A stretch of 64,000 nucleotides of DNA from Nocardia ignorata NBRC 108230 (GTDB lineage Bacteria > Actinomycetota > Actinomycetes > Mycobacteriales > Mycobacteriaceae): contig NZ_BDBI01000016.1 in the NCBI RefSeq assembly GCF_001612905.1, positions 186,001-250,000 of the forward strand, written 5' to 3'. The notes below the pieces were generated by a model. That model did not search any database. It had not been told where the DNA came from and was given only the letters and a program-made list of their open reading frames with translations. Made by a program: the position numbers and the translations under genes. Position 1 is the stretch's first letter; the number at the start of each line of letters is the position of its first letter. This document shows, one piece after another, positions 1-9,395 of this stretch.

Positions 1-3000
1 CGGTTGGGAGGCGAGCACATCGGCGAGAACCTGGTCGCGCTCGCGCGCCCCATCGGTGATGACGAGCCGATCGGGCGCGCCGTCACCGCCCGGCAGCCGG
101 GCGACCTGGTCGCGAATCGGCTCACCGAGGGTCGGCCCGTCGGTGTCGCGCGGTGGCAGCCGATCCTCCACTGCCGCGATCAATTCGGCGAGCCGTTCGG
201 CCCGTATCTGATTGATCTCGAACAGCCTCTGCACGAACGCGTCGACCGTGTCCGGCGTGAGCTGGTGCGGGCCGAGGCCGAATGTCCCTGCCCACGTATC
301 CAATTCGTGGGCCAGCTGGTCGCGGCGCAGCGCGTGCACGAAGAAGTCGCGCAGACCCTGGTCGCGACCGAGCGCGTCGGGGTCGCCGAACATCGGCAGC
401 GGTTCGGCGCCGTTGTCGAGCGGGGTGGTGGCGAGCACGCCGGGATCACGGCCGAACGCGGCGATGAACTCGGTGAGGAACCGGCCCATCGGGTTCTGGT
501 CGATCATGCTCACCCGTCCGCCGAAGCGCACCGGAGCTTGCGATTCGCCGTCGGCGGAGGTGTAGGGCGCGTTCTGCTCGATGTGCGCGCGGATGAAGGC
601 ATCGCCGAGACCGATGATGGCCGCGGTCTGCCGCATCACCATGTATTGCTGCCGGTCGATTTCCCGGCGCAGCGCGTCCGGCTCGTCGGCCACCTCGACG
701 CCGAGCAACCGGTCGAACATCTCGCGCAGCGTCTCCCCACCGGGCGGCGGGGGGTCGACGGGTGGTGGCAGCGGCGGCAGCGGGTCGGGCTGCGGCTTGT
801 TGTGCAGTTCGTCGGCTTCGTCCTGGGTGATCAGGTCGTTGGCGAGCATGTCGCGCAGGATGCGTTCGCGCTGTCCACGCCCGGCGTGCTCGAAGGCCTC
901 GAGCAGATCGTTGCGCGCGTCCTCGGAGGTGACGCGCTCGACCCGGAGGTCGCTGATGATCTGCCTGCGCACCAGGTCGGCGTCGGCATCGCTGAGCTCG
1001 GGACGATACTCGGTCCCGTCCTCGTTGCGCATCGCCGGATACTCGCCGCCCGATCGACGCACCCGGCCGGACAACTTGCCGAAAAGCGGGAGGTACTCGC
1101 GGTTCTGGATCAAGACCGGGGTCTGCTGGGCGATCCGCAAGAACGTGGGGTCGGGGGCCGAGGCCTCGGGTCCGGGTCCGACCGTCGGAACTCCCGGCGG
1201 CGTCGGGCTGGGCGGTGGCAGTTGCGCCGGGCCAGGGTTGGCGATCATGTCGCCGATCCCGAGGACACCGTCGCGGATCGCGGCCTGTCCCGCACTGTCA
1301 CCGATGTTGGGCGCGCCGGACGGCTGCTTGAGGATCGGGAAGTGGTTGTTCAGTTGCGCGAGTGCACGTTTCAGGAACGGCTTGGGCTCCGCCTGTCGCA
1401 TGGTCGTGTCTTGCGGTGCCACCTGCCACTCACCGTCGGCATCGCGGTAGAGCGGAACGACCACCTGTTCGCCGTCGATGTCGACGAAGACCCGTCGTTC
1501 CGGTTCGGCCGGGATCGCGGGCTGTTCCGAACGCCACCACCGGCGCCGGCGAGGCGTTTCCTCCGGGGCGTTGTTCTGGCGTGGTGATTCCGGCTGCGAC
1601 GGGGTGGCGCGCGGTGGATCTGTGTGTACACCGTCGCGCGTCAGCTCGCCATCAGGTCGCGAGCGATCCGGTTGCGAGGCATCCGGTTCTGGACCTTCCG
1701 GTTTCGCGCGGTCCGGGTCCGAATCGTCCGGTTCCGACCGGTCCGAATTCCCGCCGTCCGGTAGTTCCAAATGATCGGAGCCTTGTTCGGGCAGATTGTG
1801 CACATAGTCGCGGGTCGGATTCTCCGCCTCCCGCATCAGCAGGTCGTAGAGCGTGCGGGCGGGCCCACTCGCTCGGTCGCGGCCGACCATGAGCACTTCG
1901 GTGAACGCCTCGGCGAGCGCCTCCGCCGGGTTCAACCGACCGTCGGCACCACTGCGGCTGTAACCGCTGAGCTGACGCCGCCACGAGTCCGGATCGGCGT
2001 ACCCGTCAGGGTTGTCGTGGAAGGCTTCGTCGAGCGTCCCGTCGGCGTCGGCCCGAGCCGCCAGCCTGCCTGCCGCGTCGAGCGCGTGACCGTACTCGTG
2101 CGCGGCGATGGCGTACACCGGCCGGTCGAGCACGCCCGGATGGAAGTGACCCGAGTCGACCGACTCCTGCATCGACGACCGCAGGTGGATGGCACTGATC
2201 GCGTAGTCGTAGCCGAGCGTGATGTCGGTGTAGGGCAGGCCCGTGGTCCGGTCGGGGGTGCGTGTGGTCTGGCCGAGCACACCGTAGTCGAGGTCACCGA
2301 TGCCGACGGCACGCAGATCCGTCTGCGGGAAGGCGTTGTACAGCTCGACCATCGAGCGGGCGTAATCGCGAACCACCTCGGCATCGAGCCCGGGCAGATC
2401 GAAGCCGTACACGTCGAAGTCCGGGTTCTTCATCGCCTCGCGGAGCACGTCGCGCAGGTGGTCGCCCACCTCGCTCGGCGAGAGGTCCGACCACTCGTCG
2501 TCGCGGGGCGCGCCGAGATCACCCAGGTCCGGGATGTCGTCCTCCCACGGCGGACGTAGCTGCATCTCGTCGGCCGCGCGATCCACGGTCATCGCGTCGG
2601 AGCGCGGTACCTCCGCCGCGTCGGTGAGCAGGTCGTACATGATCCGCACGGCCGGGCTCACCCGTTCCGGGTGCAGCGCGCCGTCCGCATCACGGGTGGC
2701 TTCCATTTCGCGGAAAGCCTCGGCGAGCGCTTCGCCCGGATTGAGCTCGCCGGTCCTGCTGTTCATGCTGTAGCCGCTGAGTTCGCCCGCGAGCCAAGGG
2801 TTGAAGCCGTCGCGGTCGCCGAGCCGGTTGCGGTGGTAGTGGTCGTGCAGACGCAGCCCCACGCGTTTTCGGGTTCGGGGTTCGCCCGCGTAGTCGAGGG
2901 CATGCCCGAACTCGTGCACCGCGAAGCCGTACACCGGACGATCCCACAGGCTGCGGGTGTAGAAGCCGGGCTTGCTGGCGCGCATGAGGTTCTGGAACAG

Positions 3001-6000
3001 GCTGCCGTTGCCGGCGAAGTACTGGTGGTTGAACGTGATCGACTTGGCGCGGTAGCCGCCGTTCGGGTCGCGTTCGGGCGCTGTCTCCGCGACTCGGCCG
3101 GGTCCGGTCTCCCCGATACCGATGCTGCGCACATCGACATTCGGGTATCGGGTCTGCATGTCGAGGATGCCGCGGGCCAGTTCGCGGGCCATCGCCGGAT
3201 GCACGTTCGGCTGGTCGAAGCCGAAGGTCTCGACCTCGTGTCCGGTGATGTCGCGCATCCGTTCGGCCAGATGCCGCCCCACCTCGGCCGGTGGCAGATC
3301 GGACCATTCGTCGTTCACCGGGTCGGCCAGGAGGTCGCGGTCGGCGCGGTCGGGCACGTCGTCGGGTTCGCCGACCCGTTCAGCGTCCTCGGACAGCGGC
3401 CAGGTGACCGATTCCGGTGGACGCGCGGCGATATCGGTGACCAGATCATGCAGCGCGCGTACCGGTTCCGGGCTGGTGTCGTCGCCACCGAGGGTGCGCA
3501 GCATCTGCGCCGCGAACGCCTCGGGCACGGCTTCGCCGGGACGCAGCCGACCGTTGCCGTCGAAGCTGTAGCCGCTGAGCTGCCGCAGCCAGTCGTCGTA
3601 GGACTGGGCTGGGTCGCGGGTGGTGTCGTCGGCGTAGCGCTGGAGGAGGAGGTCTTCGGCCTGGTGGCGGGCGTTCTGCTGGCCGGCGTAGTCGAGCGCG
3701 TGCCCGTATTCGTGGGCGAGCACCGCGTACACCGGCCGGTTGAGCACCTCGGGCGCGAAGCGATTGTTGTCGACACCGATCTGCATGCGCTGCCGGAAGA
3801 ACTCGGCGCTCTGGGCGTGGTCGCGGCTGAGCACGATGGATTCGGTGTAGAGCCTGCCGGTCACCGGGTCGATCCTCGGCTGCGACATTCCGATCACGCC
3901 CGTCGGCAGCTCCCCGATGCCGACGCGGCGCAGGTCGACGGTGGGGTTGCGGTCGAACAGGTCGACCATGGCGCGGGCGTATTCGCGCGCCACCTCCGGA
4001 TTCACGGAGTCGGAATCGAAACCGAACACCTCGAATTCGGGATTGCCGGTGACCTGGCGCAGATGATCCTGGAGGCGTTCGGCGACTTCCTCGGGACTGC
4101 GGTTCGACCACTCGTCGGCGTCGGGGGCACCGAGCTGGTCGGCGTCGAAACGAGCCGCTTGGTCGGGATTTTCCGGGCGCACAGGGGCGTCGTCGTCATT
4201 GCGCGGAACCCCATCGGATTGCAGTGCGGGCGAATCGTATCCGCCCACATTGTCCATGCGCACCAGGTTGCCGTCGCGCACCAGGTCGAACTCGCTGACA
4301 GTCACGTTGCCGTTCCGGTCGGCGTGCACATGGTGGTACTCGAAGCGCAGCGTGCCCGCCTGGTGCGCGTCGAGCAGGTCGTTCCTGGCGCGGATCAGCG
4401 CCTGACCCTCGGGCGATTCGGGGTCGATGCCGCGTTGCCGCATCTGTTCGGGGGTCTCACCGAGTATGCGGTGCAGGTTGTTGTCGATGCGCAGGGTGCG
4501 GCGGTAGTACTCCGGCGAACCCTGTTCCGCGCTCGCGACTTTCGAGCCACCGAGCTTGGAGCCGACGCCCTTCGCCTCGTGGGAGATCAGCGCCGGCGGC
4601 GCACCGTCGGTACCCGGCACGTAGACCACCACGTCGAGCACATTCGCGCCGTCGATGACCGGACGGCCGTCGATGTCCCCGTCGAACGGCGAAAGCAGCA
4701 CCGCGCCAGGGAATTCGGCCGGGTCGAGACCGAACGCGCGAGCACCGAGCTCGCCGAGCGCCTTCGAGTGGGCGACGAGTTGTGGCCGCAGCCTGTTGAA
4801 AGAGGCCGCCGCGCGCTCGAATTCGTCGAGCCGCTCGAGTTTGTCGATGATCTCGGATTCGCGGCGCTGTAGCTGGGGGTCGTGCGGGCGGTCCGCCAGG
4901 TCGCGTTGCAGGTCGTCGTAGGCGTCCTCGAGTTTGCGCCGCTGTTCGGCGGCGACCTTGTCCAGCTTCTGGCTGCTGGCGATGTCGCCGAGCTTGGCGA
5001 CACCGAACTCGCCCATCAACCGGTTGACGATCTTCAGCGCGTCATCGCTGCGCTTCTGCACCACCGTGCGGTCGGCCACGATGTCGGCCATCTGCCTGGC
5101 GATCTCGGGATCGGCGACCTTGTAGGTGCGCTTGGGGCCCTCCTGCGCGAGATACCGGAACTCGCTGCTGGTGAGCGGATCACGACAGAACCCGTTGGCA
5201 TCGTGCAGCCGGAAGTTCACATCCCGGAACGTCCCCGCCGGGTCGAGCACATGATGCCACTTTCCGTCCGCCGACTGATAGACGTCGTTCTCCAGGCCCT
5301 CCTCGATGTCATCGGACTCGGCCAGGAAGTCGGGTGTCTCGTCCAGCGGTGGACGCCGCGTGAGATCCCGGACGTCCTCGGGCCGCACCGAACCATCGAC
5401 CTCGCGGTTGCGACCCGCACCATCGGATCGCCTTGCGGGCGCGTCACTTCCGCTCCCCTCCGGATTGCGCTGCGCACCATCCGGTGTCCGCTGCGGCCCG
5501 GCGCTGACGGGCGTCCGCAGTGAATCCGCCTCCGACGTGCGCTGGCGGGTGTTGTCCACGTCGGTCCTGCGCGACGCGGCAGAGTCAGGGTCGTTGCGCC
5601 GTGGGGCAGTGGTCTCCCCATCGGGTTGCCGCACCGTGTCCGGCCTGCGCTGCTGGGTGGGGTCCGCATCGGGTCGACGCGGGGCCGAGCTGTCGGCATC
5701 CAGAGTACGTGGACGAGCGCCGTCGGCATCGGACGTGCGCTGCTGCGTGCCGTCCGGGTCGGCTGCGCGGGGAGGAAGTCCGGCGACATCGGGCGTCCGC
5801 GTGGGGCCCGAATCCGCGTCAGGGGTTCGCGGAGATTCATCGGTGTGAGGGCGGCGCGCCGGCGCATCACCGGAGTCCGAGCGTGAAGGCACGCTGTCCG
5901 AATCCGCGGTCCGGGTGGGTCGTCCATCGGAGTCTGGCGTGCGCGACGGCGTCACATCCGAATCCGGGGTTCGCGGCGGTGTTGCTTCGGAGTCGGGGGT

Positions 6001-9000
6001 ACGCGGGGCCGGGTCGGTGGTGTCGGGGTTCGGGGTGCGGGGGGTCGGGTCCGGGGTTTCGGGGCGGCCGCCGATGACCTTCCATTGGGCGTCGCCGTTC
6101 TTGCGGTAGTTGTTCGCGTTCCATTCGGCGCGTTTGGCCTCGCGGATGAGGTTCTTGCGGGTGTCCTTGTCGAGGCTGTCGCCGCCTGCGGCGATGAGGG
6201 CGCGCAGGGCGGCGGCTCGGTCGGCTTCCCGGGTGGCGAGCTGGTCGGAGCGTTCGGCGCGGATGCGCCAGCTGTGCTGCTTGGGGGTCTCGCCGTCGCG
6301 GCGGCCTTCGATCGTTCCCTCGCGGGTGTAGATCGACCGCTCGTGGGCGGGGCGCACGCGACTGTCGGAACCGCTGGGGGACACGGCTTTTCCGTTGCCA
6401 TTGAACAGGACGGCCGAGACGTTGCGTGCCTCGCTCGGCACAACGGTGTCGGGGCGGGTACCGGAGGCGACCACGTCGAAGCCGCCGTCGGAATTGGGAC
6501 GCGCGGTGAGTACGTAGGCGTCGGCGCCGACACCGCGACCGTTCACCACGTGTTCGGCGACGACCAGGGCGCGCGGCAACTTGCCCTTGGCGATATCGCG
6601 CGCGCTCAGCCCCTCCGCCATCCGCACCAGCTCGTCGGCCACACCCTGGTGCCGCGGCTGATCGGCCGTGCCCGCCGGGAACTCGTGCATCCGCCCACCG
6701 GCCGCGTCCTCGATGTCGCGCAACGACATCCCGACCTCGCCGACCGGCCCCTTCGGCGGCTTGATCCGCCGCGTCCCCGTGGCTTCCTTGATCTCGCGCA
6801 ACGCCTCCTGCGCGGGATTCTTCGGCGGATCATTATCCGAATCACGCTGCGGCGCATCCCCATCCGGCTCCGAGGTCGAGTCACCATCCGTATCCCGACG
6901 CCCCGAACCATCACCGTCCACCGTCCGACGCCCGGGCCGCCCGTCCCCGTCACCTCCGGCCAAGGGAACAACGAGCAACCCGTCGTCGGACCGACTCCCA
7001 TCCCCGTCGTCATCGGAATCACCCGAACGGGGCCGGGTCCCGTCACCATCCCCGTCGACCTCGCCCACACGCGGCCGGGCACCATCGCCGTCGACCTCGC
7101 CTGCCCGCGGGCGAGTGCCATCACCGTCAGACTCACCCACACGTGGCCGGGCACCACCAACATCGGAATCACCAGGGCGAGAACGAGTTTCATCCCCATC
7201 GGGTTCGCCTGCGCGCGGTCGGGTTCCCTCACCATCGGACTCGCCCACGCGAGGCGTAATGCCGTCACCATCAGAGGCGCCCGCGCGCGGCGGAGTACCC
7301 GCGTCGTTCGCTCCGCCGAGGCGCGGCGGAGCACCGTTGCCGTCGGGCGACGCGGTGCGCGGGGCGGCGGTGTCTGCCTCGCCTGTGCGCGGCGGCAGGC
7401 CGGGTCCGTCCGGCGCCCCTGCGCGGGGCGCGGTGCCCGCTTCGGGAATGCCCGAATCGCTTGCCACCTGGAGCGTGTCCTTAGCCTCTTGGCGCGAATT
7501 CGCTTGGGGCACTTGCTCGCCGGTCGGTGCGGCGTGCACGGCGGGACCGCCTGAGCTGGGTGCCGGTGCCGAATCGGCGACACCAGCACGGCTGGATGCG
7601 GCATCCGGCTTCGCGCTTTGGGTGCGGGGTTCGCCGCCGCCCGCGGAGCGGTTGTCGCCTGCGGTGGGACTCGACTGAGAACCTGGGTTCGCGGCCGGAG
7701 ACGAGGCCGCCGGAGCACCGGCGGCGGGTGCGCCTGCCGTCGCCGGAGCACCCGCTGTCGCCGGAGCACCGGCTCCGGCAGGGGCTCCCGCAGTCACCGG
7801 AGCTGCCGCTTGTGGTGCGCCGGCGACACCATCGGCGCCTACCGGTGCACCACCAGCTAGCGGGCCGTTCTGTTGTGCGGCAGCGATATTCGGATCGGCC
7901 GTGAAGGGAGAACTGCCACTCTGAGAACCGTTCTCCCCGGCCAGACCCGCACCGCGATCGCCCGCCTGGTCGTTCGAGGAACGGTCACTGGACGAACCGC
8001 CCTCCGCGCTCGGCGACTCCCCCGAGGTCGAACGATCGCTCGAGGAACCTTCGCCCGACGAAGACCCATCGCTCGACGCGGAATCATCCGCAGCGGAAGA
8101 TCTACCGTTCTGGGAACCTGCGCCGTCGCTTCCCGAACTCGAGTCACTCTGTACCGAGCTGCTCGAATTACTGTGCGATCCAGCGGATCCCGAGGACTGT
8201 GAGGCCGCTTGGTTCCCGCCGCCCGCGGCCGCGGGACGCGTCTGCGAGCCCGGACTGCTCGACCCGTCCCCAGCCACGCCCGCCCGGCCCGGCGAGTTCG
8301 ACCCACCGGTCCCAGCTCCGGGGTTCGCGCCTGTCCCGCCGGGTTCGGCACCGACCCGCGGCCCACCCACATCGCCGAACAGGCTGTTCATCCGTGTCGC
8401 GAGATCGGGACGACTCGACAGCACCGGCGCGCCCTTTTGCCAGGCGTGACTACCGGCGGTCCGCGCCGCACCCGTCAACGAGCCGCTGAGACCGCCCGCC
8501 GTCAGCATCCGGTAGTCGAACGGTCCCGCCCCGAAGGGAATGGTCACCGCGTAACCGGCGAGGGCACCCGCCAAACCCGCCGAAATACCGGTGATCTGAC
8601 TGTTCATGTACTGCCGCGCCCACGAGGGATTGTCCACCCCGCGCATCAAGCGCTTGTTGATGAGCCCGGCGAGCGGTCCCGCCGCCGCACCACCGGCCGC
8701 CGAACTGAGTGCCGTGAGACCGACCTGGTCCCAATCGACCTTGCTGCGATGACCCTTTTCAACCTGGTACTGCTGAATGGCGAATTCCTGCATCGTACCG
8801 ATGACGGTATCGATCATGATGTGCCGGAAAACGAACTTCACCACCGCATTGGCGGCAATCTTGCCGACCGCGCGAATAATCGACGCGAGCAACCGATTCG
8901 CGATGAGGCGAACAGCGATGCGGGTCGCACCGATAGCCAGCGCATCGAGTCCGAGTTTGAACGGACCGGCCGCGAAAGATGCCGCCATCTCCGCCGCCAG

Positions 9001-9369
9001 CAATGCCAGCGACGAAATATACATCAGCTTGGCATATTCGATCTCGGTGCCGGCTTCGTAGGTGCCGTCGCCGGTTTCCTTGAAATACTTGGCCAGCGTT
9101 TTCAGCGACCGGTCTTTTTCGGGATCACCACCGGAGCGGAGCAGGCTGTCGAAGGAATTGACCATCTCGGTGTAGCCGTCGCCCGCCGGATACGCCTTGA
9201 TCGAAGCCGCCTTCGCCGCCTCGACATCCCTGATGACCTTTTCCAGCTCGGCGGCGGCGGTGCGCCAGTCCTCGCCGAGCTGCCACATCTGGTCTTCGTT
9301 GCCCTCGGGCCATTCCATGCCCGCAAGGATTTCGAGGTGCTGTAGCCACCCCGGGATGGTGATCGCCAT
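1..9369 (-). CDS. Giant ESX-type polymorphic toxin-like protein with three tandem HExxH domains (C-terminus beyond window)
   Basis: One minus-strand frame stays open from ATG 9369 to base 1, giving at least 3,123 residues with no stop. The first ~100 residues carry a WPEG...W pattern like the WXG100-like N-terminus of mycobacterial CpnT. Hydrophobic, Ala/Gly-rich segments follow to about residue 310. Then come Ser/Gly/Ala/Pro-rich sequence (~340-620), Asp/Gly/Arg repeats (~675-790), a small globular stretch (~880-1000), Thr-Pro-Asp repeats (~1100-1270), a coiled-coil-like stretch (~1440-1530), a nuclease-like E-x-K segment (E1598, K1600), three metallopeptidase-like repeats (~1740-2520) and a Pro-rich region with more globular sequence. 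The gene lies 26 bp after a YbaB-like gene and a WXG100 gene, which suggests type VII export. Architecture is seen directly; the toxin role is inference. The C-terminal effector, if any, lies outside the window. Confidence 0.85.
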   Translation of the reverse strand, partial: MAITIPGWLQHLEILAGMEWPEGNEDQMWQLGEDWRTAAAELEKVIRDVEAAKAASIKAYPAGDGYTEMVNSFDSLLRSGGDPEKDRSLKTLAKYFKETGDGTYEAGTEIEYAKLMYISSLALLAAEMAASFAAGPFKLGLDALAIGATRIAVRLIANRLLASIIRAVGKIAANAVVKFVFRHIMIDTVIGTMQEFAIQQYQVEKGHRSKVDWDQVGLTALSSAAGGAAAGPLAGLINKRLMRGVDNPSWARQYMNSQITGISAGLAGALAGYAVTIPFGAGPFDYRMLTAGGLSGSLTGAARTAGSHAWQKGAPVLSSRPDLATRMNSLFGDVGGPRVGAEPGGTGANPGAGTGGSNSPGRAGVAGDGSSSPGSQTRPAAAGGGNQAASQSSGSAGSHSNSSSSVQSDSSSGSDGAGSQNGRSSAADDSASSDGSSSGEGSSSDRSTSGESPSAEGGSSSDRSSNDQAGDRGAGLAGENGSQSGSSPFTADPNIAAAQQNGPLAGGAPVGADGVAGAPQAAAPVTAGAPAGAGAPATAGAPATAGAPAAGAPAASSPAANPGSQSSPTAGDNRSAGGGEPRTQSAKPDAASSRAGVADSAPAPSSGGPAVHAAPTGEQVPQANSRQEAKDTLQVASDSGIPEAGTAPRAGAPDGPGLPPRTGEADTAAPRTASPDGNGAPPRLGGANDAGTPPRAGASDGDGITPRVGESDGEGTRPRAGEPDGDETRSRPGDSDVGGARPRVGESDGDGTRPRAGEVDGDGARPRVGEVDGDGDGTRPRSGDSDDDGDGSRSDDGLLVVPLAGGDGDGRPGRRTVDGDGSGRRDTDGDSTSEPDGDAPQRDSDNDPPKNPAQEALREIKEATGTRRIKPPKGPVGEVGMSLRDIEDAAGGRMHEFPAGTADQPRHQGVADELVRMAEGLSARDIAKGKLPRALVVAEHVVNGRGVGADAYVLTARPNSDGGFDVVASGTRPDTVVPSEARNVSAVLFNGNGKAVSPSGSDSRVRPAHERSIYTREGTIEGRRDGETPKQHSWRIRAERSDQLATREADRAAALRALIAAGGDSLDKDTRKNLIREAKRAEWNANNYRKNGDAQWKVIGGRPETPDPTPRTPNPDTTDPAPRTPDSEATPPRTPDSDVTPSRTPDSDGRPTRTADSDSVPSRSDSGDAPARRPHTDESPRTPDADSGPTRTPDVAGLPPRAADPDGTQQRTSDADGARPRTLDADSSAPRRPDADPTQQRRPDTVRQPDGETTAPRRNDPDSAASRRTDVDNTRQRTSEADSLRTPVSAGPQRTPDGAQRNPEGSGSDAPARRSDGAGRNREVDGSVRPEDVRDLTRRPPLDETPDFLAESDDIEEGLENDVYQSADGKWHHVLDPAGTFRDVNFRLHDANGFCRDPLTSSEFRYLAQEGPKRTYKVADPEIARQMADIVADRTVVQKRSDDALKIVNRLMGEFGVAKLGDIASSQKLDKVAAEQRRKLEDAYDDLQRDLADRPHDPQLQRRESEIIDKLERLDEFERAAASFNRLRPQLVAHSKALGELGARAFGLDPAEFPGAVLLSPFDGDIDGRPVIDGANVLDVVVYVPGTDGAPPALISHEAKGVGSKLGGSKVASAEQGSPEYYRRTLRIDNNLHRILGETPEQMRQRGIDPESPEGQALIRARNDLLDAHQAGTLRFEYHHVHADRNGNVTVSEFDLVRDGNLVRMDNVGGYDSPALQSDGVPRNDDDAPVRPENPDQAARFDADQLGAPDADEWSNRSPEEVAERLQDHLRQVTGNPEFEVFGFDSDSVNPEVAREYARAMVDLFDRNPTVDLRRVGIGELPTGVIGMSQPRIDPVTGRLYTESIVLSRDHAQSAEFFRQRMQIGVDNNRFAPEVLNRPVYAVLAHEYGHALDYAGQQNARHQAEDLLLQRYADDTTRDPAQSYDDWLRQLSGYSFDGNGRLRPGEAVPEAFAAQMLRTLGGDDTSPEPVRALHDLVTDIAARPPESVTWPLSEDAERVGEPDDVPDRADRDLLADPVNDEWSDLPPAEVGRHLAERMRDITGHEVETFGFDQPNVHPAMARELARGILDMQTRYPNVDVRSIGIGETGPGRVAETAPERDPNGGYRAKSITFNHQYFAGNGSLFQNLMRASKPGFYTRSLWDRPVYGFAVHEFGHALDYAGEPRTRKRVGLRLHDHYHRNRLGDRDGFNPWLAGELSGYSMNSRTGELNPGEALAEAFREMEATRDADGALHPERVSPAVRIMYDLLTDAAEVPRSDAMTVDRAADEMQLRPPWEDDIPDLGDLGAPRDDEWSDLSPSEVGDHLRDVLREAMKNPDFDVYGFDLPGLDAEVVRDYARSMVELYNAFPQTDLRAVGIGDLDYGVLGQTTRTPDRTTGLPYTDITLGYDYAISAIHLRSSMQESVDSGHFHPGVLDRPVYAIAAHEYGHALDAAGRLAARADADGTLDEAFHDNPDGYADPDSWRRQLSGYSRSGADGRLNPAEALAEAFTEVLMVGRDRASGPARTLYDLLMREAENPTRDYVHNLPEQGSDHLELPDGGNSDRSEPDDSDPDRAKPEGPEPDASQPDRSRPDGELTRDGVHTDPPRATPSQPESPRQNNAPEETPRRRRWWRSEQPAIPAEPERRVFVDIDGEQVVVPLYRDADGEWQVAPQDTTMRQAEPKPFLKRALAQLNNHFPILKQPSGAPNIGDSAGQAAIRDGVLGIGDMIANPGPAQLPPPSPTPPGVPTVGPGPEASAPDPTFLRIAQQTPVLIQNREYLPLFGKLSGRVRRSGGEYPAMRNEDGTEYRPELSDADADLVRRQIISDLRVERVTSEDARNDLLEAFEHAGRGQRERILRDMLANDLITQDEADELHNKPQPDPLPPLPPPVDPPPPGGETLREMFDRLLGVEVADEPDALRREIDRQQYMVMRQTAAIIGLGDAFIRAHIEQNAPYTSADGESQAPVRFGGRVSMIDQNPMGRFLTEFIAAFGRDPGVLATTPLDNGAEPLPMFGDPDALGRDQGLRDFFVHALRRDQLAHELDTWAGTFGLGPHQLTPDTVDAFVQRLFEINQIRAERLAELIAAVEDRLPPRDTDGPTLGEPIRDQVARLPGGDGAPDRLVITDGARERDQVLADVLASQP
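1810..4152 (-). repeat. Three tandem ~270-residue metallopeptidase-like domains inside the giant protein
   Basis: Each copy starts with a D-E-W-S motif (Trp 1754, 2022 and 2293), then a GFD segment and a V-x-x-(I/V)-G-I-G-(E/D) segment. About 131 residues after the Trp comes HE(Y/F)GHALD: HEYGH at 1886-1890, HEFGH at 2152-2156, HEYGH at 2424-2428. An LSGYS motif and a conserved EA(L/V)xEAF helix follow. The Glu before Ala-Phe (1950, 2217, 2487) lies 63-65 residues after the first His in every copy, as expected for a third zinc ligand in zincin-type peptidases. All candidate catalytic residues are intact in all three copies. The copies have diverged clearly, so this is not a recent duplication. 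Confidence 0.82.
4450..4692 (-). other. Putative restriction-endonuclease-fold toxin domain segment in the giant protein
   Basis: The translated segment has a strand ending in N-V-L-D-V-V-V-Y, a short turn, then S-H-E-A-K-G (E1598, K1600), and after a further stretch E-Q-G-S-P-E-Y-Y. An Asp...E-x-K pattern followed by a Q-G-(S/T)-P-x-Y motif is what I know from several polymorphic-toxin nuclease families of restriction-endonuclease fold. The preceding ~150 residues are helical and charged. The motif is seen; the fold assignment is inference without a profile search. Confidence 0.45.
5560..6075 (-). repeat. Thr-Pro-Asp-rich ~11-residue repeats (linker)
   Basis: About 170 residues of the giant protein are built from degenerate units of the form R-T-P-D-S-D-x-x-P (roughly 33 bp), with Arg, Thr, Pro, Asp and Ser making up nearly all positions. 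The strict multiple-of-three period, open frame and amino-acid bias identify a coding low-complexity linker between globular domains. Confidence 0.75.
6990..7345 (-). repeat. Asp/Gly/Arg-rich ~13-residue repeats (linker)
   Basis: Roughly nine tandem units of ~39 bp encode variants of T-R-P-R-(A/V)-G-E-(S/P/V)-D-G-D-G. Dense DGDG clusters could bind calcium, but no defined calcium-binding repeat such as RTX (GGxGxD) is matched. The repeats lie between a Ser/Ala-rich linker and the first globular segment of the giant protein. Confidence 0.75.
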
Positions 9370-9395
9370 ATTCGGTTACCCGTGAAAGCCCGGAC

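Noticed and set aside
4..1587. Long plus-strand open frame (527 codons) over the left end
   Set aside because: It is the mirror of the continuous minus-strand toxin frame. Its translation is Arg/Val/Gly-rich without domains, while the minus frame gives HExxH motifs and stays open for 9.3 kb.
2671..4872. Plus-strand open frame of 733 codons
   Set aside because: Antisense shadow of the metallopeptidase-like repeats. High GC removes stop codons opposite real genes, and there is no ribosome-binding site or recognisable domain.
6990..7345. Regular ~39-bp repeats resembling a CRISPR array
   Set aside because: Period is a multiple of three, spacers are not unique, the frame is open and the amino-acid pattern is conserved. 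This is a protein repeat.
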